Source: Drosophila persimilis (taxonomy: Eukaryota; Arthropoda; Insecta; Diptera; Drosophilidae). Taken from it: a stretch of DNA of 64,000 nucleotides. Under the pieces are notes generated by a model. It ran no database searches, had not been told where the DNA came from, and was given only the letters and a program-made list of their open reading frames with translations. Below, one piece after another: positions 52,927 through 63,783 of this stretch (its first letter is position 1; each line of letters starts with the position of its first letter). The stretch spans positions 930,001-994,000 of the forward strand of contig NW_020825327.1 of assembly GCF_003286085.1 (NCBI RefSeq). Direction: 5' to 3'. Made by a program: the position numbers and the translations under genes.

Positions 52927-53463
52927 TCGAGAACCGACGGCGTTTACATAATTTTTATAATTTGTAATCCACCTGTTTAAATTAAGGAAATAAATGTGTA
53001 ATAATATTATTTTAATATTTTATATTTTGTAGTATAAATCAAAGAAATAACAGCTTTATTTTATTTCCCGCGCCCTAGTGTACCATACCCCCACCCCTGC
53101 CCATTCATTAAGAGACCCAAAACAAAAACCAAACTAAAATTCCAGTTCTAGCGGCCAGCAATACAATAATACACACGCTAAGTACGTGAGAATGCGTGTG
53201 CACCCATACATTGAAATATGCTGGAGGCACAACAGAAAACAGAAATTAGCATCAGCATCAGATCTCTGAAAACGAAAAAAGCATACAAACACATATTTTT
53301 GTCAAATAACACATGCAAAGATGTTCTCTCTGGCTCTCTCATGATGACGCGTCAGTGCCCGAACGCCAGAGCCGAAGTCTCTGGGGTGCTCAATCTGGTT
53401 ACCCGTCGTGTGACACTTCGTAGTATGAACTGGCACATCTATGTATATACTGTATGGTTAGTG
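52927..53463 (-). repeat. Unnamed repeat X, copy 2
   Basis: Opposite orientation to copy 1. Starts TCGAGAACCGAC and ends TACTGTATGGTTAGTGG. It is closely similar to copy 3 (63301) over its length, including GGAAATAAATGTGTAATAATATTA and CCCGCGCCCTAGTGTACCATACCCCCACCC. Its right end abuts DINE-1 sequence. Confidence 0.85.
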
Positions 53464-53525
53464 GAGTTACACACATCCATTTTCATCATTTTACTCTGCT
53501 CATTTTGAATATGGGGTATAAAAAG
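53464..53525 (-). mobile_element. DINE-1 5'-end fragment
   Basis: GTTACACACATCCATTTTCATC and CTGCTCATTTTGAATATGGGGTATAAA match the antisense end of the DINE-1 repeat. With 36627-36984 on the other side of copy 1, this suggests repeat X once inserted into a DINE-1 near its GTTAC. Confidence 0.6.
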
Positions 53526-53606
53526 AATCGAAAAATAATTAAAAAATCATTAAAACGCAGAACTGAATAGGATAAAATCAAAAATCTGCTTATTTATTGC
53601 CTCTAA

Positions 53607-55313
53607 GGGCTCGCGCACACTGTAGCTGAAATCGGAGCTGAAATGGCGCTTTGTCTATTTCCTTAAGTGGCATCAATAAATATCATTCTAATTATTATTA
53701 TTATATTGTTAATGAACTATTACTTCACAGCACGTACAGTAGCCAGACGGAAGCTTTCTTCGCTTTTTTTTATACCCGATACTCAAAATGAGTATTGGGG
53801 TATATTAGATTTGTGGTAAATGTGGATGTGTGTAACGTCCAGAAGGAATCGTTTCCGACCCTATAAAGTATATATATTCTTGATCAGCATCAATAGCCGA
53901 GTCGATTGAGCCCTGTCTGTCTGTCCGTCTGTCCGTCCGTCCGTCTGTCCGTCTGTCCGTCCCCTTCAGCGCCTAATGCTCAAAGACTATAAGAGCTAGA
54001 GCAACGATGTTTTGGATCCAGACTTCTGTGATATGTCACTGCTACAAAAATATTTTAAAACTTTGCCCCGCCCACTTCCGCCCCCACAAAGGGCGAAAAT
54101 CTGTGGCATCCACAATTTCGACGATACGAGGAAACTAAAAACGCAGAATCGTAGAAGATGACTATATCTTCTAGAGTGCAAAATCTGAACCAGATCGTAT
54201 AATTATTACAGCCAGAATCACGAAAACAATTTCACTCTTTCTCGCTCTGTCTCACTCTAACACACAGGTTTCATGGTCGGTTTTGCCAATTGCAAAATAT
54301 GAGTTCAAGGATCTCAGAACCTATAAAAGCCAGAGCAACCAAATTTGGTATCCACACTCCTGTGATATCGGACCTTGACCGTTTCCTGTCCAAATTTCGC
54401 CACACCCCCTTCCGCCCCCGCAAAGGACGAAAATCTGAGGCAACCACAAATCTCAGAGACTATTAAGGCTAGAGTAACCAAATTTGGTGCACACACTCCT
54501 TTAAGATGTCACTATAAAACGTATATCTCAGAATTTCGCCCCACCCCCATCCGCCCCCACAAAGGACGAAAATCTGTTGCATCCACAATATTGCAGATTT
54601 GAGAAAACTAAAAACGCAGAATCATAGATAATGACCATATCTATTAGATTGCTGAATCTGGATCAGATCAGATCATTTTTATAGCCAAAAGGAACAAATC
54701 AATTTGCAGTGGCTACGCAGCGCCCGACGTCACGCTCAGACTGATTTTCTGTCTCTCTCGCACGCACTCTTTGTCGTGTCGTTAAATATTAGCGGCGTCT
54801 GCCGGAGGAGAGCCATACTGACTTAGTATCGGGTATAACCGTAGAGTTGCGGTGTCCGCAGCAACTCACAACGTTCCCCCTCGTTTTGTTTTAAATTCCG
54901 TGTATTTTAACCACATTTCCGTTGAGTTTTTATTCGTATTACTTTTATTTTACGAATTATTATTACATTTTTCAATTATTATTTATTTTGTATAATAATA
55001 AACATTGTGATGTCTTTCGAGCGTTTACTGTACTTGAGGACATAGTATATTATATTTATTATTGACATATGAAAATGGTAAATAATAATAATGTTGCCCA
55101 TATTCGATCACTTATGAACCAATACACTTGAACACAATCAGCAATCAGCTTGCTAAAAAAACAAACATGCTTGATCGATCAAACTAAGCTGAGATGATTT
55201 CAGCGAGCTTTTTCAGCTCAGCTCAGTCGGCAATGTGCGCACTTGCACCGGTGCAGTGTGTTTGTTTTTTCAGAGCTTAAAAGTGAGCTTTCAGCTACAG
55301 TGTGCGCGAGCCC
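53607..55313 (+). mobile_element. PIF/Harbinger-like TIR element containing a DINE-1
   Basis: Perfect 25-bp terminal inverted repeats: GGGCTCGCGCACACTGTAGC plus TGAAA at 53607-53631, and the reverse complement at 55289-55313. TAA flanks both ends (53604-53606, 55314-55316), the TWA duplication typical of PIF/Harbinger. Without the inserted DINE-1 (53771-54885) the element is about 590 bp, AT-rich and without a transposase, so a MITE. Superfamily assignment is from TSD and TIR only. Confidence 0.78.
53771..54885 (+). mobile_element. DINE-1/INE-1-type Helitron-like repeat, full copy
   Basis: TATACCCGATACTCAAAATG to GTTCCCCCTCGTT. Very close to the copy at 35504, sharing TCTCAGAACCTATAAAAGCC, CGTTTCCTGTCC and TTAAGATGTCAC. 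It is inserted inside the Harbinger-like element between T-rich flanks. Confidence 0.94.
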
Positions 55314-55329
55314 TAAAACTAAAACGGAT

Positions 55330-55735
55330 AATGCGAGGATGCTAAGATGCTAAGATTTTTAACTCTGAATGGCTTCCAAAGTGGAAGACAGTGTTCCGCA
55401 AAGCGTTTGCCAGGACCTGGTGTACTGGTTTACTGGTGTACCGTCGCCATCAATTGGTGTGCGCGGAAAAAGTCAAGTTTTGGTTTAGATAATACACCTC
55501 AAGAAAGCTGAGAGCTATAAAAGCGATGTGCTTTGTTGTGCGAAGACAGCGTCACCAGTGTGACAGATACAATCCGACGTCACATTAATGATATTTCCAT
55601 TGAAATTAAATCAACGCTAATTGAACATTTAAAACTTTGTGGATTTTTGTAAGCAAAAAATCGACGAGTCTACTGATATCAGAATTAACGCGCATCTCAT
55701 CTCAAATTTGAGGTACACTGACGGATATAAAAACG
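55330..55735 (+). pseudogene. hAT-superfamily transposase relic
   Basis: At 55560-55652 the frame reads VTDTIRRHINDISIEIKSTL then IEHLKLCGFL before a stop. A +1 shift leads to QKIDESTDIRINAHLISNLRY then TDGYKNE at 55657-55740. The DESTDI core, with the preceding (K/R)RI-DM-like helix and a following xRY, is characteristic of hAT transposases of the Charlie/ZBED type, where this Asp is the first catalytic residue. The rest of the protein is missing; a DINE-1 begins at 55732 just after it. Upstream, 55330-55560 may contain more of it but is too decayed. Confidence 0.7.
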
Positions 55736-56787
55736 AGGGCGAACGTTGTGAGTTGCTGCGGCGACCGCAACTCTGCATTTAGACCCGATACATAGTCAGT
55801 ATGGCTACATTGAGAGAGACAGAAATCGTATCTGAACATTTCGTCGGGCGCTGCGTACCCACTGCAAATTAATTTGTTCCTTTTGGCTATAAAAATGATC
55901 CGATCTGATCCAGATTCAGCAGTCTCATAGATACGGTCATTCTCTATGATCGTGCGTTTTCTCGTATCTTCAATATTGTGGATGCCACAGATTTGCGTTC
56001 TTTGTGGGGGCGGAAAGGGGTGGGGTGAAATTTTGAGATAAATGTTTTATAGTGAGATCTAACAGGAGAGCGGATACCAAATTTGGTTACTCTGGCGTTA
56101 ATAGTCTCTGAAATTTGTGGATACCCCCCAGATTTTCGTCCTTAGCGGGGGCGGAAGGGGGTGTGGCGAAATTTGGACACAAAACGGTCAAGGTCCGATA
56201 TCACAGGAGTGTGGATACCAAATTTGGTTGCTCTAGCTCTTATAGGTTCTGAGATCCTTGAACTGGTATTTTGCAATTGGCAAAACCGACCATGAAACCT
56301 GTGTGTTAGAGAGAGACAGAGCGAGAAAGAATGAAATTGTTTTCTTGATTCTGGCTATAATAATTTTACGATCTGGTTCAGATTTCGCACTCTAGAAGAT
56401 ATGGTCATCCTCTATGTTTGTGTTTCTGTGTTTTTGGTTTTATCGTATCTTTAAAAATGTGGATGCCACAGATTTTCGTCCTTTGTGGGGGCGGAAGTGG
56501 GCGGGGCGAAGTTTTGAAATATTTTTATAGCAGTGACATATCACAGGAGTCTGGATCCAAAACATCGTTGCTCTAGCTCTTATAGTCTTTGAGCACTAGG
56601 CGCTGAAGGGGACGGATAGACGGACAGACGGACGGACGGACAGACAGACAGGGCTCAATCGACTCGGCTATTGATGCTGATCAAGAATATATATACTTTA
56701 TGGGGTCGGAAACGATTCCTTCTGGACGTTACACACATCCACTTTTACCACAAATCTAATATACCCCAATACTCATTTTGAGTATTT
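55732..56787 (-). mobile_element. DINE-1/INE-1-type Helitron-like repeat, antisense
   Basis: Antisense full-length copy. It begins AACGAGGGCGAACGTTGTGAG and ends ATACCCCAATACTCATTTTGAGTAT. The (GACR)n tract is at 56612-56653. Internal variants group it with the copy at 38089. Confidence 0.93.
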
Positions 56788-57433
56788 TCCGAAGTAGAGA
56801 TAGCGTAGCACAGTTTTGGGCGCATATAAAAAATTATAGATGTTATTTATGCGAATTTGGAGTTTAAACTCAGTTAAACAAAATCGCATTTCTCACTGAA
56901 TATGTTTTTATATTAGGTATATTGATTTTAGAAATAAACAAATAATTAAATAAACATTGCTTTTGCTTTAGTCTCCCTTTAAATTTTCTTGATTTGAAAG
57001 GTTTACTTCGTAAACAAAAGGTTTGTGGAATACTGGTGTTAAGGACTCACATTTTTAACGCATTCTTGTTATAGAGCAAACAGAAAATAAATATCTATGT
57101 GAATTTATAAAGATATTGATTTTTCCTTCGTTACTTCGTGTTTTTATAACTTGCCCACTTATGAATCGCAGACTTATCGATAAGATATACTGTCTGTACA
57201 TCAGAAATATACCGAAATTTACTTTTTCATTTGCAAAATATACTTTAAGCATACCGAATACAAATTTTTTGTGTAAAGCTACTATTTATTTATTTATTAA
57301 ATTAGCAAATTATCTGTTAATAATGGTACTTAGTTACTAAAGGCGGAAAAAGGGAAGTTAAAAGTTAGCTAAATTTAAGTGATTATAAATATTGCATGCA
57401 ATTAGTTTAAGAGACAGTTCAGGGGATAGGGTT
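56788..57433. other. AT-rich unassigned sequence, partly LINE 3' UTR
   Basis: No coding frame of note. The part nearest the hAT-like MITE (about 57350-57433) probably belongs to the 3' UTR of the antisense LINE that continues after 57937. Confidence 0.35.
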
Positions 57434-57929
57434 TAGTGTTGGGTAAACATTGCTTATTTTGGTGAACATGTTCACTTGTTCTTTTTTAGTAAGTGAGTCA
57501 ACTCACTCATATTGCTCATTTGCTCACTTGCTCTCTTAGATTGCTCAGTTACTCACTTGTTCACTTGCTCAGTTGCTCACTTGCTCAGTTGCTCACTTGC
57601 TCAGTTGCCGACTTGCTCTCTCAGTTGTTCACTATCAAAAGAGTAAATAGCATTGCCGGTAATACAAAAAGTGTGAAGTAAACGCAAATATGAGCAAAGC
57701 TGCCAGATCGCAAAATGCCCTTTGAGGAGCAAAATTGCGCAAAAAGTGAGTAGAGAACAAGTGAGTAAAAATGAACAAGTGAACAACAAAGAACAAGTGA
57801 GCAAAAAAGAACAAGTGAACAACAAAGATCAAGTGAACAAAAAAGAACAACTTGGAAGGAACATGTTCAGTTGCTCACTTAAGTGAACAACTCTTTTTTG
57901 TTCACTCACTCATGAGCAACACAACACTA
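57434..57929 (+). mobile_element. hAT-like MITE with 8-bp target duplication
   Basis: Ends TAGTGTTG and CAACACTA are flanked by exact 8-bp repeats ATAGGGTT at 57426-57433 and 57930-57937. Inside each end, GAACATGTTCA(C/G)TTG and GTGAGTGA(G)CAA-like motifs appear in inverted order. The left arm carries 4-6 units of TTGCTCACTTGCTCAG, and the right arm carries AAGAACAAGTGA(A/G)CAA units, the complement. No transposase. The 8-bp TSD and subterminal repeats are hallmarks of non-autonomous hAT elements. Confidence 0.85.
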
Positions 57930-57937
57930 ATAGGGTT

Positions 57938-59285
57938 TGACAAAGGGAGTTATAATTATGGAATAAACCGTAAAAGGTTCATGATCAGCATAATTAGACC
58001 TACATATGGGTAGACGGATAGGCCTAAAAGTACGGGTAGGTCTAGATGGAACGGCCAAGTCAATCTGACCCAAGAGAGTTTGGGAGTCAACAGTCCCGAG
58101 AAGAAGCTTGTGCACGAACATTACGCCATTGCATATTCTGCGATGGTGCAACGACGGCAGGTCAATAAGATTTAGCCTAGACCGGTAGGGTGGCAAGATT
58201 CTACCCGGGTCCCAGTTAAAGTTCCGAAGGGAAAAAATTAAAAATTGCTTTTGCACGGATTCAATAACAACCTGCTGCTCTTTATACTGCGGGCTCCACA
58301 CACATGAACAATACTCCAATATAGGACGTACTAACGAGATGTACACTTGTTTCGTAACGTACGGGTCGTCAAACTCCTTGGACCAACGCTTGATGAACGC
58401 TAAAACACCCTTAGCTTTATTTACAGTTGCAGCTATATGGGTGTTAAAACACATCTTATGATCAAAAAGGACTTCGAGGTCATTTGAACTCGAAATTCGC
58501 TCAAGGACATGATTTCCTAGAACATATGAGACAAAATAATAAATGGTAAAATGTCATAAGTTTGCATTTGGAAAGGTTCAGAAAAAGAAGATTAGTTGAA
58601 CACCACAATAGTAGTTCACTTAGATCAAGTTGAAGGCGTGTGTGCAAATACCAATCAGAGTAAGAAAGACAGATTTTAACATCATCAGCATACATTAGTG
58701 TAGTAGAGTATGTTATAACTTGAGGAAGATCATTCACAAATAAAATAAACAGAAGCGGGCCCAGATGACTTCCCTGTGGCATACCTGAAGTAACATTAAC
58801 AGTATTTGACAACACGTTAGAAAACAAAACACGTTGAGTACGGTTAGAGAGATAGGACAAAATCCAATCTAGAAGATTCGTTGGGAACCCTAATAAAGAG
58901 AGCTTGTGAATAAGCATAGCATGGTTCACAGAATCGAATGCCTTGCTGAAGTCCGTAAAAACTACATCCGTCTGCAAACCAATTTGAAAACCACTGTGGA
59001 TTAGGTTAGAAAACTCAAGAAGGTTAGTCGATGTTGAACGATGTCTGAAAAAACCGTGTTGCGACGGAGATATCAAGCTGCAACAAAGATGTTGCAGTTA
59101 CCGGGTGACCAGGAACTCAAGAAGCTTTGCGATACCACGATAGTTTTCAATGTTTGATCTTGAACCTTTTTTGTGAAGCGGAATGATGTAGGACTCATTC
59201 CCAATTACTGGGAGACAAGACTGTTTCAACCATACATTATTTAGATGTGACAGTTCATACACCGAAAATTTCGGACTAGTTCCGC
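57938..59285 (-). pseudogene. Antisense CR1/Jockey-like LINE RT, 5'-truncated
   Basis: Read from about 59285 down. SYIIPLHKKGSRSNIENYRGIAK (residues before motif A), a break near 59098, then QHGFFRHRSTSTNLLEF, VVFTDFSKAFDSVNHAML (motif A), SGMPQGSHLGPLLFILFVND (motif B) and LMYADDVKICL (motif C), to 58501. After a break come NKAKGVLAFIKRWSKEFDDPYV and ILEYCSCVWSPQYKEQQVVI, ending at 57927 across the MITE junction. Catalytic residues are intact but the protein is in at least three frames. It is a relative of the LINE at 25128. Confidence 0.88.
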
Positions 59286-59839
59286 GCCGGTTGCCGCTCA
59301 ACTACATAGTTAGGCGGGAAGCAAACGCCGACCAGTCTTAACATATCCGTAATATAAAGCCGCGTTTGTTTTGTTTTCGAAGTCGATAAGTAACCATAAG
59401 CCGCGAACAAGACTTACAGTACATTGCGGACTCATTAAGTTTCTACCGATGACACGCCATGCAATCGTGAATTGTGATATTTTGCTGTATTTGTGCTGGT
59501 AGAATGGAAGATACAAAAAAAACCACAAACAAAACGCGTTTCTTGTCTGCGCGTTTGCATTCTGCATTGTTTTTGTTGACTTATGTTAAAGATCTAGTTT
59601 CTGGCAAAAGGATTTGCGAAAACGTTGTTTAAAATATAAAAAAAGAGTGAGAAATATACTCTAATTTCACCAAATAAATGCTAATCAACAGGTACGTAAC
59701 GATACATTTGAAATATTCGACGCTTGTCGTGCCTTCTTGTATTTTAATTATCCACGGCTAACTCCCAAAATAACAGCCTAAAACTAGGCCGTAAAAAATT
59801 CGAGTTGAAGATCTTGTGAGCTTTGATAAAGCTTATCAA
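59286..59839. other. Unassigned sequence
   Basis: An 85-codon antisense frame (59567-59310) has no recognisable features. The remainder is AT-rich. Possibly upstream sequence of the gene relic that follows. Confidence 0.3.
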
Positions 59840-60770
59840 CAGCTGTTTTGAGACCAAGTGGCAACACTTTGATATGCAATTTTTCTGCCGTGCACTATAT
59901 TTTATTAAATATTTCTGTGCCTGGATTCTGTATAACAGAAGAAGACCATAAAGTGTGGAAAAAACGTGGGTTGCTGGACTTAGTAGGCTCAGCCTCTTTC
60001 TTTTTCATCTCGTGACCGTCAGAGTGACCGGCAGTGGAAAAAGAAGTCTTGTAGAGCTGACCCAGTTCTCTAAACCAAGGTCAAGCCAAAGTTAAAGCCT
60101 AGTGCAAGTGCCAAGTGCGGCTCAAAGTGATCATTTAATTTGAGTGGACGCGCCAGTTATATATCGCCAATACTGGGGCAGCCATTCGACCATTTGGAAA
60201 ACGAGCGCCCACAGTTTACTAACATTTTTCGAAACAGTGGTGCAATTCTGTTGAGGTAATTATCCACTTAGCTACAGCGACCCGTTGAAAAATGTTCAGT
60301 TCTTTCCGCGTAGGATTAGCACCACTATTATCTACGTATTGAAACGCTGGTCTAGAAGTTACGGATTGGTTATTCCCGGAGACCTCTATTAGCCACTTGC
60401 CCGTACCACCGGTTAAAGCCCACCGTTTGACATTCGGATGAGGCGGTAGCCGAGGGCATGGACTTGCTCCCCAAGTATACCCGATCGGTGGGCTCTGCAA
60501 TCATCGCCCCCCGTTCGACCCATGGGGATGATCTGGCTGACTCTTCAAATACACCAGTCGCCCCACGAGCAATCCAGTGTGCGAGTGTACCTAACCTCAC
60601 GCCGCAGATGGACCGCGGTCATTGACCCCTGGCATCGGAAGCAGCTGACGTTACATGCGCCCGGTATAATCGTGTGCCACCGTCAGCCCTCGAGTAGGAA
60701 CTCGGTCTCCAGCCGGGAAGCATCGACCCCGCCTCGGATTTAGTTATATTTTCTATCTTTCTTTCGAAAT
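59840..60770 (+). pseudogene. Possible relic of a host gene (promoter, 5' UTR, exon pieces)
   Basis: AACAGCTGTTTT (59839) and GTGGCAACACTTT (59859) resemble two core motifs of TATA-less Drosophila promoters. Coding-like stretches follow: SGRASYISPILGQPFDHLEN running to a GAG|GTAATT splice-donor-like end near 60256, and from 60431 DEAVAEGMDLLPKYTRSVGS, then APRSTHGDDLADSSNT, broken by stops at 60623 and 60695 in the same frame. The composition (Ser/Pro/Ala-rich, GC-rich) differs from the nearby transposons. I do not recognise the protein. It may instead be a chance mosaic. Confidence 0.3.
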
Positions 60771-62174
60771 TAGACCCGATATGCGAAACCCTGTTTTTTT
60801 ATCCGCTTTCTGTTTAACTACGTTCTTTTGATACGGCAAAAATGTGCAACAGCCAATTAAATCCGGTATAAACAAAAAGGGAATTCCTGTCCATGGGCTA
60901 AGTCGAACTTGAACAAATGAGTAGTGTATTAATACCGATTATTTTTACAGTTTTTGATTTTGGTTGCCACGCATTCATCTCATCATCTATGCAGACACTC
61001 ATCACAATCACACACATCATCATACTCATCCACCCATCAAATCACCTCATCCAACACACAACGAAAGATCTTTCTGCGTGGGAGTCAACTTCTGCGTAGC
61101 TATTAATCGTATCGTAAGTGATTATCCTGAACCAAGAAAGCCATCTGAAAAGAATGAATGTGCGGTGACTATTCGTTGGTCTTCAACCATGATCACGGTT
61201 TTATACACGTATTACTCATGCCTTTAAGCGAATTTCCATATTTCGATTTTTGTCTGGTTTTGGCACTGACCAAGTTAACGTAATGAAGTTTGAAGTTTTC
61301 TTGTTCCTATGATGAACACATAACATAGCGCTTGCATTTATATTTACCTACTACTAATCAGTTTTATAGATTTAAGATCATTATACCTTACCTCGCCCCT
61401 ATGATATTCTTTCCCCAGTATATGCTGTATAGTAATACCCTATAAATGTAAGACAATATCGAATATAAGGCTTATATTAGGGACTACATTCTATAAGCGT
61501 TAGGTTTTATAGGCATTTAAATGAAGAACTATGGATTGCTTAAATAAAGTAAGTTTGGAAATGAACCAAGGCTTATATCGGAACCATGAAACCTCGTCTG
61601 ACGCAGATGTGACCCACCGCAGTCTTTGTTGGAGGGATCCTGACTGTTAATAGGTGGCCCTGAAGGATCATGGTAGGGTGGGCGTTCTCGCCAATGGGCG
61701 ATACCGCAGCCGACAAAGATGTGACCGGTGATCTTCTTCCTTTACGTATCCATGCTGATCTGTCCCTTTGACCCCCTGTATCCCGTTTCCTAGTATCCTT
61801 TCCCTACTCGTACGCGATTTTTTTTTTATATAAATTCTTATCTCGACCATTTGCCAGAGCTCTAAATGGGTAGTAAAATATCCTCCATGCCCACACCCCG
61901 CCGACCAGAGACAAAAGCCGAAGCCAGCGCGTACTTCCTAGAGACTTCCCCAGAGACTTCAAAATTACAGTTGTCTTCATGTTAGGTGCCAAGCTTCTTA
62001 GAAGAGTTTAGTACTCTTAAAGGGCGCGCAACTGGATGTAATGTATGTATGTATCTATGCGAGTATGATGGATGTACCAAATCTCGAAATCTTGTGACAA
62101 AGGCATGCACACAGTTCGAATTTTGTTCAGGTTCGTTTCTTTGATTTAGGGTATTTTCGGGTACTACAACTTTT
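60771..62174. other. Unassigned sequence
   Basis: No supported gene. 60985-61060 has a CATCA/CACA-rich simple repeat. 61560-61990 is GC-balanced and could be transposon-derived, but no family is recognised. 62038-62055 is an ATGT-type short repeat. Confidence 0.35.
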
Positions 62175-62461
62175 TAAAGAAGCTTGCCACCAAGACATAC
62201 AACAGTAATTTTGAATACCCTCATGCAATATACGAATGTAATAATCTCATATATATTTATGTACATATGTACATAAGAAGTTTCATGATATAATTAGAAA
62301 ATGTTTGGGTATTGTCCATGAGAGTATTCATGGTGCGACACGCATCTACATTTTTGCTTTGCACATTCCCGTCGGAAAGCGCGTATTGACAATTGATTTG
62401 AAATATATGTGAAACCAATTTCATTTATATTTATGCATATTTATTTTGGTACATATATATT
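62175..62461 (+). repeat. Unnamed repeat Y, copy 2
   Basis: Collinear with 45661-45925 through AAGAAGCTTGCCACCAAGAC, CATGCAATATACGAATG and TTGTCCATGAGAGTATTCA. Just like copy 1 it ends in a TATGCATATTT stretch; here a DINE-1 follows directly. Confidence 0.7.
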
Positions 62462-63234
62462 TATACCCTATACTCAAAATGAGTATTGGGGTATATTAGA
62501 TTTGTGGTAAAAGTGGATGTGTGTAACGTCCAGAAGGAATCGTTTCCGACCCCATAAAGTATATATATTCTTGATCAGCATCAATAGCCGAGTCGATTGA
62601 GCCATGTCTGTCTGTCCGTCTGTCCGTCCGTCCGTCTGTCCGTCCCTTTCAGCGCCTACTGCTCAAAGACTATAAGAGCTAGAGCAACGATGTTTTGGAT
62701 CCAGACTTCTGTGATATGTCACTGCTACAAAAATATTTCAAAACTTTGCCCCGCCCACTTCCGCCCCCGCAAAGGACGAAAATCTGGGGCAACCACAAAT
62801 CTCAGAGACTATTAAGGCTAGAGTAACCAAATTTGGTATCCGCACTTCTGTTAGATCTCACTATAAAACGTATATCTCAGAATTTCGCCCCACCCCCTTT
62901 CGGCCCCACAAAGGACGAGAATCTGTTGCATCCACAATATTACAGATTTGAGAAAACTAAAAATGCAGAATCATAGAGAATGACCATATCTATCAGATTG
63001 CTGAGTCTGGATCAGATCAGATAATTTTTATAGCCAACAGGAACAAATCAATTTGCAGTGGCTACGCAGCGCCCGCCGTCACGCACAGACTGATTTTCTG
63101 TCTCTCTCGCACACACTCTTTGTCGTTTCGTTTCATATTAGCGCCGTCTGCCGGAGGAGAGCCATACTGACCTAGTATCGGGTATAACTGTAGAGTTGCG
63201 GTGTACGCAGCAACTCACAACGTTCCCCCTCGTT
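62462..63234 (+). mobile_element. DINE-1/INE-1-type repeat with internal deletion
   Basis: Starts TATACCCTATACTCAAAATG and ends GTTCCCCCTCGTTTT. About 350 bases are missing relative to the full copies. The junction near 62760-62785 lies in CCGCCCCCGCAAAGGACGAAAATCTG, a motif repeated within the element, so the loss looks like recombination between internal repeats. Confidence 0.92.
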
Positions 63235-63300
63235 TTTTCTTATATCGTTTATTTAGATAGTTCATTAATTAATTAATTAATTAATAAATAAAGAAAGAAG

Positions 63301-63783
63301 TCGAGAACCGACTGCGCTTACATAATTTTTATAATTTATAATCCACCTGTTTAAATTAAGGAAATAAATGTGTAATAATATTATTTTAATATTTTATATT
63401 TTTTAGTATAAAAATAAATAACAGCTTTATTTTATTTCCCGCGCCCTAGTGTACCATACCCCCACCCCTGCCCATTCTTAATTTTTTTTGGCGGTAGGTC
63501 AAATCATTAAGAGACCCAAAACAAAAACCAAACTAAAATTCCAGTTCTAGCGGCCAGCAATAAAATAATACACACGCTAAGTACGTGAGAATGCATGTGC
63601 ACCCATAGTTTCAAATATGCTGGAGGCACAACAGAAAACAGAAATTACAAACTAATATTTTTGTCGAAACATATTGCGGTGTACTAACACATGCAAAGAT
63701 GTTCTCTGCGCTTTCTCATGATGACGCGTCAGTACCCGAACGCCAGAGCCGAAGTCTCTGGGGTATTCACTGTATGGTTAGTG
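63301..63783 (-). repeat. Unnamed repeat X, copy 3
   Basis: Matches copy 2 from TCGAGAACCGAC to CACTGTATGGTTAGTGG, with a short insertion (ATTTTTTTTGGCGGTAGGTC) near 63480 and an internal deletion near 63650. Orientation is the same as copy 2. Confidence 0.82.

Noticed and set aside
57530-57640. Regularly repeated TTGCTCACTTGCTCAG units looked like a small repeat array of CRISPR type.
   Set aside because: No spacers of constant length, the genome is eukaryotic, and the units are the subterminal repeats of a hAT-like MITE with TSD.
60219-60600. Antisense frames of 93 and 76 codons.
   Set aside because: They overlap the coding-like plus-strand pieces and show no domain.
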